64,000 nt of DNA from Chloroflexota bacterium (GTDB lineage Bacteria > Chloroflexota > Anaerolineae > Anaerolineales > VGOW01), in NCBI GenBank assembly GCA_016197225.1, contig JACPWC010000022.1, forward strand, positions 1 through 64,000, given 5' to 3'. A program made the translations under genes and the position numbers. How positions within the stretch are numbered: the stretch's first letter is position 1; the number at the start of each line of letters is the position of its first letter. Below the pieces are notes generated by a model. The model saw only the letters and a program-made list of their open reading frames with translations, ran no database searches and had not been told where the DNA came from. Positions 56,681 to 64,000 of this stretch are shown here, one piece after another.

Positions 56681-58237
56681 ATGCCCGGCTCAAATGGCCT
56701 CCGCCTCGCCGAACTCCTTGCCTCCCTCTCTCTGGCCATTGACCTCGGCACCGGCCAGCCGCTGGAGTGGGTGATGAAGTGTACGCTCCTTGCCGCCAAC
56801 TTGAGCAAAGCCCTCGGCTTGAGCGAAGACGACCAGCGCGACGTGTTTTTTCTCTCGCTCCTGCGCCACGTCGGTTGCACCGCCAACGCGCACGCCGACG
56901 CCGGACGTTTCGGCGATGAACTTGGGGCCGCTGAAGGCCTGACGCTCGATATGGATGATGTGGCTCAGGCGTTTGGCTTTGTGTTTCGCAGCGCGGGCAG
57001 GGGCCGGCCTCCGCTTGAAAGGCTGGGCTACATCGGCGGCCTGTTGGCGGCCGGGCCGGGGGTGGCCAAAATCAACCACGCCGCGCACTGCGAAGTGGCC
57101 GAGCGCATCTCTGAGACGCTGGGCTTCAGTCCAGCGGTTGCCGCCGGTCTATGGCAAATTTACGAACGCTGGGATGGCAAAGGCGACCCTAAAGGACTCA
57201 AAGGTGAAGACATCGCCCTGCCCGTGCGGGTCATTCATCTCGCGCAAGACGCCGCAACTTTTTATTCGTTGAACGGGATCGAATCGGCCACGACGGTGGT
57301 GCGCGGACGGGCGGGCCGCCAACTTGATCCCACCTTTGTAGATTCCTTTTGCCGCTTCGCCCCTGACCTGTGTTCTGCGCTGGACGCCGACTCACTTTGG
57401 GAGGCCCTGCTCACCGCCGAACCGGGCCGCCCCGTGCAACTGACCGACTCGCAGATAGATGCCGGTTGCCTGGCCGTCGCCGACTTCACCGACATGAAAT
57501 CGCCCTTCACCCTCAACCACTCGCGCCACGTTTCGCAACTGGCCGAAGCCTCGGCCCGGCTGTGCGGCCTGCCGGAAACAGACGCGGTGAATTTACGGCG
57601 GGCGGGGCTTTTACACGACATCGGCCGGGTGGGGGTGTCGGCGGGCATTTGGGGCAAAGCCGGTTCGCTCACCGAGAGCGAGTGGGAACGAGTCCGACTG
57701 CACCCTTATTACACCGAACGAGTCTTGTCGCGCTCAAAGACGCTTGAACCGTTAGGAGCGCTGGCCGCCCTGCATCACGAGCGTCTCGACGGCTCCGGCT
57801 ATCATCGCCGACTGCCCGGCGCATCACTGCCCCTTAGCGCCCGCCTGCTGGCCGCCGCCGATGCTTATTGTGCCATGACGGAACTGCGCCCACACCGCAC
57901 CGCGCTTACGCCGGAGGCCGCCGCCGATCAACTGCGCCGCGAGGCGCGTTCAGGCGAGCTCGACGAGAAGGCCGTCGAGGCGGTGCTGGTCGCCGCCGGA
58001 CACGCATCGCGGCTTCCCACGTGCAAGGCGGCCTCTGTCGAGTTGAGCGAACGCGAGATTGAAGTGTTGCGCCTCGTGGCGCGCGGCCTCTCCAACAAAG
58101 AAATGGCCGCCCGACTCGTCATCTCCCCCAAAACCGTCGGCCACCACGTCCAGCACATCTACAACAAAATCGGCGTCAGCACCCGGGCAGGCGCGACGCT
58201 GTTTGCGATCCAAAACAATCTGCTGGAGGCGACATGA
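56681..58237 (+). CDS. HD-GYP-like domain protein with C-terminal LuxR DNA-binding domain
   Basis: A 518-residue protein. The N-terminal half (about 1-230) is a degenerate HD domain. The second half holds an HD-GYP-like domain ([18 protein letters not shown] at about 285-302, [17 protein letters not shown] near 310-326, [19 protein letters not shown] near 363-381). GYH replaces GYP, so cyclic di-GMP hydrolysis is uncertain. A LuxR helix-turn-helix ends it ([20 protein letters not shown] to [15 protein letters not shown]). It overlaps the next LuxR regulator by 4 bases. Starts leaderless, divergent from the histidine kinase. Confidence 0.85.
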   Translation: MPGSNGLRLAELLASLSLAIDLGTGQPLEWVMKCTLLAANLSKALGLSEDDQRDVFFLSLLRHVGCTANAHADAGRFGDELGAAEGLTLDMDDVAQAFGFVFRSAGRGRPPLERLGYIGGLLAAGPGVAKINHAAHCEVAERISETLGFSPAVAAGLWQIYERWDGKGDPKGLKGEDIALPVRVIHLAQDAATFYSLNGIESATTVVRGRAGRQLDPTFVDSFCRFAPDLCSALDADSLWEALLTAEPGRPVQLTDSQIDAGCLAVADFTDMKSPFTLNHSRHVSQLAEASARLCGLPETDAVNLRRAGLLHDIGRVGVSAGIWGKAGSLTESEWERVRLHPYYTERVLSRSKTLEPLGALAALHHERLDGSGYHRRLPGASLPLSARLLAAADAYCAMTELRPHRTALTPEAAADQLRREARSGELDEKAVEAVLVAAGHASRLPTCKAASVELSEREIEVLRLVARGLSNKEMAARLVISPKTVGHHVQHIYNKIGVSTRAGATLFAIQNNLLEAT

Positions 58238-59883
58238 GCCACGATCATCTCACCGCCGCTCACGCCGCACTCAAGCAAGCGCAGTGGCCTGAAGCCAAAG
58301 CGCATTTTGAGTCTGCGCTAAAGGAAGACGACGGCCCTGAAGCGCACGACGGACTGGGCATTGCATTGTGGTGGCTCAACGAGGTGAGCGCCTCGCATCA
58401 GCACCGCGCCCAAGCTTATCTCGGTTGCAAAGCGTCCGGCGATCTGCGGCGGGCGGCGCTGATCGCCGCGTGGCTGGCGCGGGAGCAGGTCTTTCTGCGC
58501 GCCAACGTCAGCGCCATGAAAGGCTGGTTCGCCCGCGCCGAACGTTTGCTGAACGAGGAGAGCGCCCCGTGCGTGGAAAGTGGCTGGCTTGCCCTCTACC
58601 GCGCCTCGATGATGTCCCCACCTGCCGAACTAGAAACAACGGCCCTCCAATCCATTGACCTCGCCCGCCGATTCAACGATCCCGGCCTCGAAGCCCTGGC
58701 CCTCGCCTTTGGCGGCCTGGCCCGCGTGGCCCTGGGGCGTGTGGAGGATGGCATGGCGTTCATTGACGAAGCGATGACGGCAGTGACCGGCGGCGAGGTG
58801 GGCAGTTTCATGATCACCAGCGAGGTCTTCTGCGCCACGCTCTCGGCGTGCGAGTTGGCGGGCGATCTGGTCCGTACCGATCATTGGTGTGAAGCGGCGC
58901 GGGCATTCGCCGATCGCTATCACTGCCCGTTCCTCTCCGCCTACTGCCGCACAACCTACGGCGGCCTGCTCACCGCCACCGGGCGCTGGGGCGAGGCCGA
59001 GGCCGAATTGATGGAGGCCATCCGCGTCTTCGAGTCCGGGCATCAAGCCTTGCGCGTTCACGCCGTCCTGCGCCTTGCCGATTTGCGCGCTTGTCAGGGG
59101 CGATTGGAAGAAGCCGAGATTCTGCTGTCCGGCTACGAAGATCACGGCGGTGCGGTTCTGCCAATGGCCCGCCTGCATTTGGCGCGGGACGAATCCGAGT
59201 TAGCTCGTGCGGTATTGGAGCAAGCTCTTCGTCCTGTGTCCGCGTCAGCGCCCACGCTGGATCACGCGCCGCTGTTGCGTTTGCTGGTGGACGTTCACCT
59301 CTCGCTGGGCAACCTCGACGCCGCCAGACGTACTGCCGATGAATTGGCCGCCCTCGCGGGAGGAGCGCACAGCGATCTTTTATTGGCTCAAGCTGATCTC
59401 GCGCAGGGGCAGGTCAAACGATTCGCCGGGGAAGCCGACTCGGCTCAATGCTTCCTCTCTGCCCTCGACCGCCTGCGGCAGTACGAGCAATCGCTGGTGG
59501 CGGGGCGCGCCAAGCTGGAGATGGCGCGGGTGCTGAAAGATAGTGACCGGCCCGGTGCGGTGACGTGGGCGCGGGCGGCGCTGGCTTGCTTCGACCGCAT
59601 CGGCGCGGCTCGCGACTCCGACGAGGCCGCCGCGCTTCTGCGCGAGATGGGCGCAGTGGGGCGCGTGGGCGCGCGCACAACCGCGGCGCTTACCCAACGC
59701 GAGGAAGAAGTGCTGGCCCTGCTCGCGCGCGGCCTCTCCAACCGCGAGATCGCCGAGCGGCTGGTCATCAGCGCCAAGACCGCCGAGCATCACGTCAGCC
59801 AGATTTTGAGCAAACTGGGCCTGCGCAGCCGCGCCGAAGCGGCGGCCTATGCCCAACGAGAATCCACAAAGACAGACAAATAG
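58234..59883 (+). CDS. TPR-containing LuxR-family regulator
   Basis: A 549-residue protein. About 1-470 is helical TPR-like sequence (repeats with A-x-A and EA/LA patterns such as [20 protein letters not shown] and [17 protein letters not shown]), a protein-interaction scaffold. The C-terminus is a LuxR helix-turn-helix ([20 protein letters not shown] to [18 protein letters not shown]). It lacks the N-terminal ATPase of MalT-type regulators. The ATG overlaps the stop of the HD-GYP/LuxR gene, so the two regulators are translationally coupled and may form a heteromeric or sequential switch. Confidence 0.85.
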   Translation: MSHDHLTAAHAALKQAQWPEAKAHFESALKEDDGPEAHDGLGIALWWLNEVSASHQHRAQAYLGCKASGDLRRAALIAAWLAREQVFLRANVSAMKGWFARAERLLNEESAPCVESGWLALYRASMMSPPAELETTALQSIDLARRFNDPGLEALALAFGGLARVALGRVEDGMAFIDEAMTAVTGGEVGSFMITSEVFCATLSACELAGDLVRTDHWCEAARAFADRYHCPFLSAYCRTTYGGLLTATGRWGEAEAELMEAIRVFESGHQALRVHAVLRLADLRACQGRLEEAEILLSGYEDHGGAVLPMARLHLARDESELARAVLEQALRPVSASAPTLDHAPLLRLLVDVHLSLGNLDAARRTADELAALAGGAHSDLLLAQADLAQGQVKRFAGEADSAQCFLSALDRLRQYEQSLVAGRAKLEMARVLKDSDRPGAVTWARAALACFDRIGAARDSDEAAALLREMGAVGRVGARTTAALTQREEEVLALLARGLSNREIAERLVISAKTAEHHVSQILSKLGLRSRAEAAAYAQRESTKTDK

Positions 59884-59974
59884 GGGATGCAAATAGGGGG
59901 TGTCCCCGATGCGCCCCCGCGCCGCTCGGCCTATGATGTGGGCAATCACCCATTCACACATCAAGGAGCAAAAC

Positions 59975-60469
59975 ATGAGCGGCGAAACTTCACCCATCGT
60001 ATTGCAATCAGGACAGGGCCGGGCGCTCTGGCATCTCAACGCTTTGATGAACTTCAAGGCTCTGGGCGCGGAGACGGGCGGCCAATTCTGGGCATTGGAG
60101 GGGCTGGCTGACAAGCACATGGCCGTGCCACTCCATTCCCACAGCCACGAGGACGAAATCTGGTACGTCGTCGAAGGCGAGATCACCTTCACCGTCGGCG
60201 ACAAAACGTGGACGGCCGGCCCCGGTTCGTTCGCCTTCGTCCCCCGCCACACTCCTCACACCTTTCAAATCAAATCGGAGACGGCGCGCTGGTTCGGCAT
60301 TGGCACACCCGCCGGGCTGGACGAGTGGTTCTTCGAAACCGGCCAACCGGCCCAAGCGTTGACGCTCCCACCGCCGCCGCCCGCCCCGCCCGACGAGGCC
60401 GCCATCAACGCCATCGTCGCCAGCCTGAAGGCCTATGGCACCGACACGTTGGGGCCGCCGCCCGGCTAA
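59975..60469 (+). CDS. Cupin-domain protein
   Basis: A 164-residue small protein with one cupin barrel. Motif 1 is HSHSHEDEIWYVVEGE (about 50-65) with two His and one Glu as metal ligands, and motif 2 is GPGSFAFVPRHTPHTF (about 80-95) with a third His. The C-terminus is Pro-rich. Such proteins bind metal and often act in sugar or aromatic metabolism or as sensors; function unknown here. An AAGGAG site lies 7 bases before the ATG. Confidence 0.87.
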   Translation: MSGETSPIVLQSGQGRALWHLNALMNFKALGAETGGQFWALEGLADKHMAVPLHSHSHEDEIWYVVEGEITFTVGDKTWTAGPGSFAFVPRHTPHTFQIKSETARWFGIGTPAGLDEWFFETGQPAQALTLPPPPPAPPDEAAINAIVASLKAYGTDTLGPPPG

Positions 60470-60533
60470 GACTCTAAGGGTCTCAGCCCCTTCACTTCGT
60501 TACGGGGTGCTTCGCAAGACCTTTAGGGTCTGG
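60470..60533. repeat. TCTAAGGGTCT/AAGACCTTTAGGGTCT repeat
   Basis: Two AGGGTCT words flank a CCCCTTCAC...GGGGTG stem just after the cupin stop. Related to the AGACCCTAAGGG hairpin at 36759. Confidence 0.65.
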
Positions 60534-60612
60534 CGCAACTACTATATCTCTAATTTTCAGCGGCGGCCCAAATTGAGTCTAAAATGCCTGTCATCAACGC
60601 GAACTTGAAAGG

Positions 60613-61851
60613 ATGACGGCCATGCCAACCCTGCCAAACTACAAACACTTCGACGGACGCCATTGGGAAACGGGGACGGTTCAAAACTACTTTGCCTATT
60701 CCGGCGTCAAAGCGCCGCACAGCGGCAAGCCCTACAGCGAAGCCATGCTGATGGGCGTCAGCGGCGGGGTGCTGGTGGGCTACTTCTCATTTGCCTACGA
60801 AGGCCACGACCCGCACGTTGCCATTCTCACCCGCAACACCTTCAACCCGCTCGACACCCTGCTCGTCCGTCTCGGCGTTATTCAACACTTGCAACAAACG
60901 CCGGACGCCAAAAAGGGTCTGCAAAATTTGCTGGACGCCCTCGACTCCGGCTCGCCCGCCATCGTCTGGGCCGACGCCTTCAGCCTGCCCTACAACGGAC
61001 TCGAATCGCGCCAGGACTGGTGGGCGATGTTCCCGATCCTGGTTTATGGATTCGACGATGAGGCCGACACTGTTTACATTGCCGACCGCTCGTCCCAACC
61101 CTTCATCATTACTCCTGCCGAACTGGCCGCCGCGCGCGGGCGGGTGAAGAAAGACAAATATCGCCTGCTCACCCTTGAGCCGCCCGACTCCGGCAAATTA
61201 CCCGTTGCCGTGCAACAAGGCATTTGGGATTGCCTCAAGCGTTACACCGAAGCGCCGGTGAAGAGCGCCCGAAAGAATTTTGGGCTGGCCGCCTTCCAGC
61301 GTTGGGCCGCCGTGTTGACCAACCCGAAGGACAAGCAGAGTTGGGCCAAAATTTTCCCGCCGGGTGTGAAGATGTACGCCGGGCTGATGTCGGCCTTCGA
61401 TCGTTTTGGATTGGGCACGGCCGGCGCGCAACGCGACCGCGATTTGTACGCCAACTTTTTGGATGAGGCGGCCACGGTGTTGGAACGGCCCGCCCTGCAA
61501 GAGTCGGCCAAACTGTTTCGAGTCTGCGCCAAAGGCTGGGGCGAGTTGGGCGCGGCGCTTCTGTCAGACACTATGACGCCATTCAAAGAAACGCGCGAAC
61601 TGCTGACGCGCCGGCGCAAACTCTTCGTCGAGAAAGGCGGCAAGGCGTTGGCTGAAACTCGGAAGGTCAACACGCGGCTGGAGGCCATCCGCGCCGAAAT
61701 GGAGAAAGCCTTCCCGCTCACGACTGGCGAAGCCGCCGCCCTGCGCGAGCAGATTGCGGAGAGTGTGCTGAAGGTGGGCGAACAAGAGAAGGCCGCTTAC
61801 GAGTCATTACAGGCGGCGATGGCCGATCAACAAGGGCGGAGGAGGAAATAG
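60613..61851 (+). CDS. BtrH-like N-terminal domain / DUF4872 protein
   Basis: A 412-residue protein. The N-terminal third (YKHFDGRHWETGTVQNYFAY, then EAMLMGVSGGVLVGYFSF) resembles the BtrH N-terminal domain found in butirosin-type acyltransferases, here with no Cys at the motif where BtrH carries one. The rest (about 140-400) resembles DUF4872, with ILVYGFDDEADTVYIADRS and a long helical tail. It could transfer an acyl group or be a peptide-modifying enzyme; the function is not known. A GAAAGG site precedes; ATG 60622 is an alternative start. Confidence 0.65.
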   Translation: MTAMPTLPNYKHFDGRHWETGTVQNYFAYSGVKAPHSGKPYSEAMLMGVSGGVLVGYFSFAYEGHDPHVAILTRNTFNPLDTLLVRLGVIQHLQQTPDAKKGLQNLLDALDSGSPAIVWADAFSLPYNGLESRQDWWAMFPILVYGFDDEADTVYIADRSSQPFIITPAELAAARGRVKKDKYRLLTLEPPDSGKLPVAVQQGIWDCLKRYTEAPVKSARKNFGLAAFQRWAAVLTNPKDKQSWAKIFPPGVKMYAGLMSAFDRFGLGTAGAQRDRDLYANFLDEAATVLERPALQESAKLFRVCAKGWGELGAALLSDTMTPFKETRELLTRRRKLFVEKGGKALAETRKVNTRLEAIRAEMEKAFPLTTGEAAALREQIAESVLKVGEQEKAAYESLQAAMADQQGRRRK

Positions 61852-61949
61852 TGGGCCATCATACAACTGCCCTGAGGACACTCCCGAGGACACCCTTTTG
61901 CTAATATGAGGCCAAATAACAACTTCGTCATTCAAAAGGAGAAACCACC

Positions 61950-62219
61950 ATGTCCACCCTATTCGTTCATCACAAAGTTGAAGACTATGCCAAGTGGCGG
62001 CCCGTGTTCGATGAAATGGGCGCGGCGCGCAATACCCACGGCGCCACCGGCTGGCGTGTGTTGCGCGACGCTGCCAACCCCAACGAGATCATCATCCTCA
62101 CCGAGTTCCCGGACGCAGACAGCGCGCGCCGTTACGCGCAGGCTCCCGAACTGCGTGAGGCCATGCAGCGCGCGGGCGTGAGCGGCCGGCCCGAAGTGCT
62201 GTTCCTCGACGAGGCCTGA
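61950..62219 (+). CDS. Small ABM/cyclase-fold protein
   Basis: An 89-residue protein. The pattern FVHHKVEDYAKWRPVFDEM at the start and EFPDADSARRYAQAPELREAM further on is typical of the antibiotic biosynthesis monooxygenase-like ferredoxin fold dimers of unknown function found in Chloroflexota and Actinobacteria. A strong AAAGGAG site precedes the ATG at 61950. It lies between the BtrH-like gene and the BTAD regulator, facing the same way. No catalytic residue is obvious. Confidence 0.8.
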   Translation: MSTLFVHHKVEDYAKWRPVFDEMGAARNTHGATGWRVLRDAANPNEIIILTEFPDADSARRYAQAPELREAMQRAGVSGRPEVLFLDEA

Positions 62220-62262
62220 GGCCCTCACTCGTGCCGCCGTAGCCCGCAACGCCCCATGCTCC

Positions 62263-62268
62263 TATAAT
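62263..62268 (+). promoter_or_regulatory. Consensus -10 box TATAAT for the BTAD regulator (leaderless)
   Basis: TATAAT ends 6 bases before the ATG at 62275. Confidence 0.6.
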
Positions 62269-62274
62269 AGGGGC

Positions 62275-64000
62275 ATGTCGGCGTTGCGGATTTTTCTTCT
62301 AGGCGAACCTCGATTTGAGCGCGATGGACATACAGTCGAGTTGACCTCGGCCAAAGCCATCGCCCTGCTCGCCTACCTCGCCCTTACTCGCGTCTCGCAC
62401 GCCCGCGAGCATCTCCTCGCCCTGCTCTGGCCTGAAAGCCCCGGCGACGCCGCGCGCAAAAATCTCCGTAACACCTTGTGGTCCATCCGCAAAGTATTGG
62501 GGGAAGATGCTCTGCTCACGACTGATGACCGCCTCGCTCTCTCCCGATCCGCCTGGGTGGACGCGCACGAATTTGAGTCCATCCCCCAACCGTTAATCCC
62601 AAACCCCCAACCCCTAATTTCTCTCTATCATGGCCTCCTCCTCGATACCCTCTCCCTGGCCGATGCCCCCGACTTTGAAATCTGGCTGACGGCTGAACGC
62701 GAGCGATTTGGACAACTGTATCTGCGCTTGCTGGCGGCGGCGATAGAACAGAGTCGGGCAACCGGAAATTGGCCGGAGGCGTTGGAACTTGCCCACCGCG
62801 CGTTGGCGCACGACAACCTGCAAGAGCCGATGCACTGCGCGTTGATGGAAGCGCACGCGCGTTTGGGCCAACGGCCCGAAGCCCTGCGCCAGTACGACTC
62901 ATTGCGCGCCATCCTCGAACGCGAGTTGGGCGTGGAGCCGCTGGCCGAAACGAAAGCACTGCGTGAGGCCATCGCGCGGGACGATTTGCCGTCCACCCCG
63001 CAGAGGCAAACCAAGCCGCGCTCTGCGCCCATCGAGCCAGCGCACCCGCCGTTCGTGGGCCGCGAAACTGAGAAAGTGGCGCTGGATGAAGAATTGGAAG
63101 CCGCCGCCTCCGGTCGGGCGCGCCTCGTCCTGCTCACGGGCGAGTTGGGGATTGGCAAATCGCGGCTGTGGCGCGAGTGGTCGCTCGGCCTCCCGCTCGA
63201 TTGTGTTGTGCTGGAGATGCGCTGTCTCGAAGCGACTCAGACCCTGCCCTTCGCGCCGCTCACCGAGTTGTTCTCGCGCGGCGCCTACGCCCGCCGGCTG
63301 TTCACGCCGCCCTCGCCTGTGCCCGCCTTATGGCTGGCCGAGGTTGCGCGCCTGCTTCCTGACTTGCGCACTGCTTTGCCTGACTTGCCCGCGTCCGCCG
63401 CGCTCCCGCCGGACGAAGAGCGCCGCCGCATCTTCGAAGCCTTCACCCAATGCCTGCTCGCGCTTAAGGCCCGCCCGCTCGTGTTGTTCATGGACGATTT
63501 GCACTGGGCCGACCGCGCCACGCTGGACTGGCTGGGCTACCTCGCCCATCGCCTGCACAGCGAGGCTCTATTGCTCGTCGCCACCTATCGGCCAGAAGAT
63601 GCGCCCCCCTCGCTCATGCAGTTCGCCGCCGACCGGGGCCGCGAGTTCATCGCCCGCCGCCTGCCATTGGCCCGCCTGACGCACGACGAGTCCGAGACGC
63701 TCATCACTGCCCTCGTCGCCGAACCGACTCAGGGGGAGGCATTCGTTCAGCGCGTACTGACTCAAAGCGCGGGCAATCCGTACTTTCTGATTGAGTTGTG
63801 CCGGGCCGCCACCGATGGTTTACCGCACTCTCTGGCCGAACTGGTGCGCGCCCGCCTCCACCGCCAGCCCGACACGGCCCGACAGGTGGCCCAGACCGCT
63901 GCTGTGCTCGAGCCAGATTTTGATTTCGCTACCCTGCGCCGGGCTAGCGGGCGCGGCGAAGAAGAAACGCTCGATGCCCTCGACGCGCTCTTGCGCGCGG
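62275..64000 (+). CDS. BTAD/SARP-type ATPase regulator, cut by the window end
   Basis: At least 575 residues, with no stop before the window ends. An OmpR/SARP-like winged helix (SALRIFLLGEPRFERDGHTV, then LTSAKAIALLAYLALT and LLWPES) is followed by a bacterial transcriptional activation domain (BTAD, about 100-220, ALELAHRALAHDN, ELGVEPLAET) and an AAA/NACHT-type ATPase with Walker A GELGIGKSR (about 289-297) and Walker B VLFMDDLHWAD (about 402-412). Such SARP-STAND regulators switch on accessory operons. A TAATCCC/CCCCAACCCC word repeat (about 62583-62625) lies in frame inside the BTAD region. Confidence 0.9.
   Translation, partial: MSALRIFLLGEPRFERDGHTVELTSAKAIALLAYLALTRVSHAREHLLALLWPESPGDAARKNLRNTLWSIRKVLGEDALLTTDDRLALSRSAWVDAHEFESIPQPLIPNPQPLISLYHGLLLDTLSLADAPDFEIWLTAERERFGQLYLRLLAAAIEQSRATGNWPEALELAHRALAHDNLQEPMHCALMEAHARLGQRPEALRQYDSLRAILERELGVEPLAETKALREAIARDDLPSTPQRQTKPRSAPIEPAHPPFVGRETEKVALDEELEAAASGRARLVLLTGELGIGKSRLWREWSLGLPLDCVVLEMRCLEATQTLPFAPLTELFSRGAYARRLFTPPSPVPALWLAEVARLLPDLRTALPDLPASAALPPDEERRRIFEAFTQCLLALKARPLVLFMDDLHWADRATLDWLGYLAHRLHSEALLLVATYRPEDAPPSLMQFAADRGREFIARRLPLARLTHDESETLITALVAEPTQGEAFVQRVLTQSAGNPYFLIELCRAATDGLPHSLAELVRARLHRQPDTARQVAQTAAVLEPDFDFATLRRASGRGEEETLDALDALLRA

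Overview
The window looks like a chromosomal segment of a Gram-positive-type or monoderm bacterium, most likely a member of the Chloroflexota (Anaerolineae-like). This is an inference. It rests on high GC, a MenG-type methyltransferase, GT39/YfhO-like membrane glycosyltransferase-type proteins next to LysM surface proteins, BTAD/LuxR regulators, aerobic Mo-hydroxylases and no recognisable LPS or outer-membrane genes. No rRNA or tRNA gene and no CRISPR array was recognised.

Layout. 1-1.3 kb: C-terminal scrap of an IS630-like transposase abutting an N-terminally cut WD40 protein. 1.3-10.2 kb: housekeeping and redox genes (class II aldolase, menG, ubiX, sthA, SPFH protein, a PyrK-like/PyrD-like pair around a PIG-L deacetylase, dtd). 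10.2-12 kb: a lower-GC two-gene AAA ATPase plus DUF4276 module, a candidate defence unit. 12-19 kb: trpS with a full [4Fe-4S] cysteine signature, a SelW/Rdx-like selenoprotein with an in-frame UGA, IMPase, enoyl-CoA hydratase, 3-hydroxyacyl-CoA dehydrogenase, a large membrane protein and a flavin reductase-like protein. 19-31 kb: sigma factor, LysR regulator, two giant membrane proteins and two LysM surface proteins, then an MFS carrier. 31-43 kb: a VapBC-type pair, D-2-hydroxyacid dehydrogenase, DUF92, IlvE, SDR, SurE, nucleoside hydrolase, tandem Nudix, RidA, a broken gamma-glutamyltransferase, Rpe and an alpha/beta hydrolase.

43-54.5 kb is the metabolic core. A form I aerobic CO dehydrogenase (coxM-coxS-coxL with AYRCSFR) is followed by accessory genes (XdhC fused to a YHS domain, CoxG, a molybdopterin-binding protein) and then a second, form II-like Mo-hydroxylase (coxS-coxL-coxM with AYRGAGR). 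All lie on the minus strand. 54.6-64 kb holds a histidine kinase/response regulator pair ending in a clean terminator, two leaderless LuxR-type regulators, a cupin, a BtrH-like protein and a BTAD-ATPase regulator cut by the window end.

Two genome-wide styles stand out. First, many loci carry imperfect tandem 7-8-base 'word' repeats of about fifteen families, usually arranged as hairpins. They sit between genes and also in frame inside membrane proteins and domain linkers. Second, several genes start 6-9 bases after a near-perfect -10 box, which implies leaderless mRNAs, while others have strong Shine-Dalgarno sequences.
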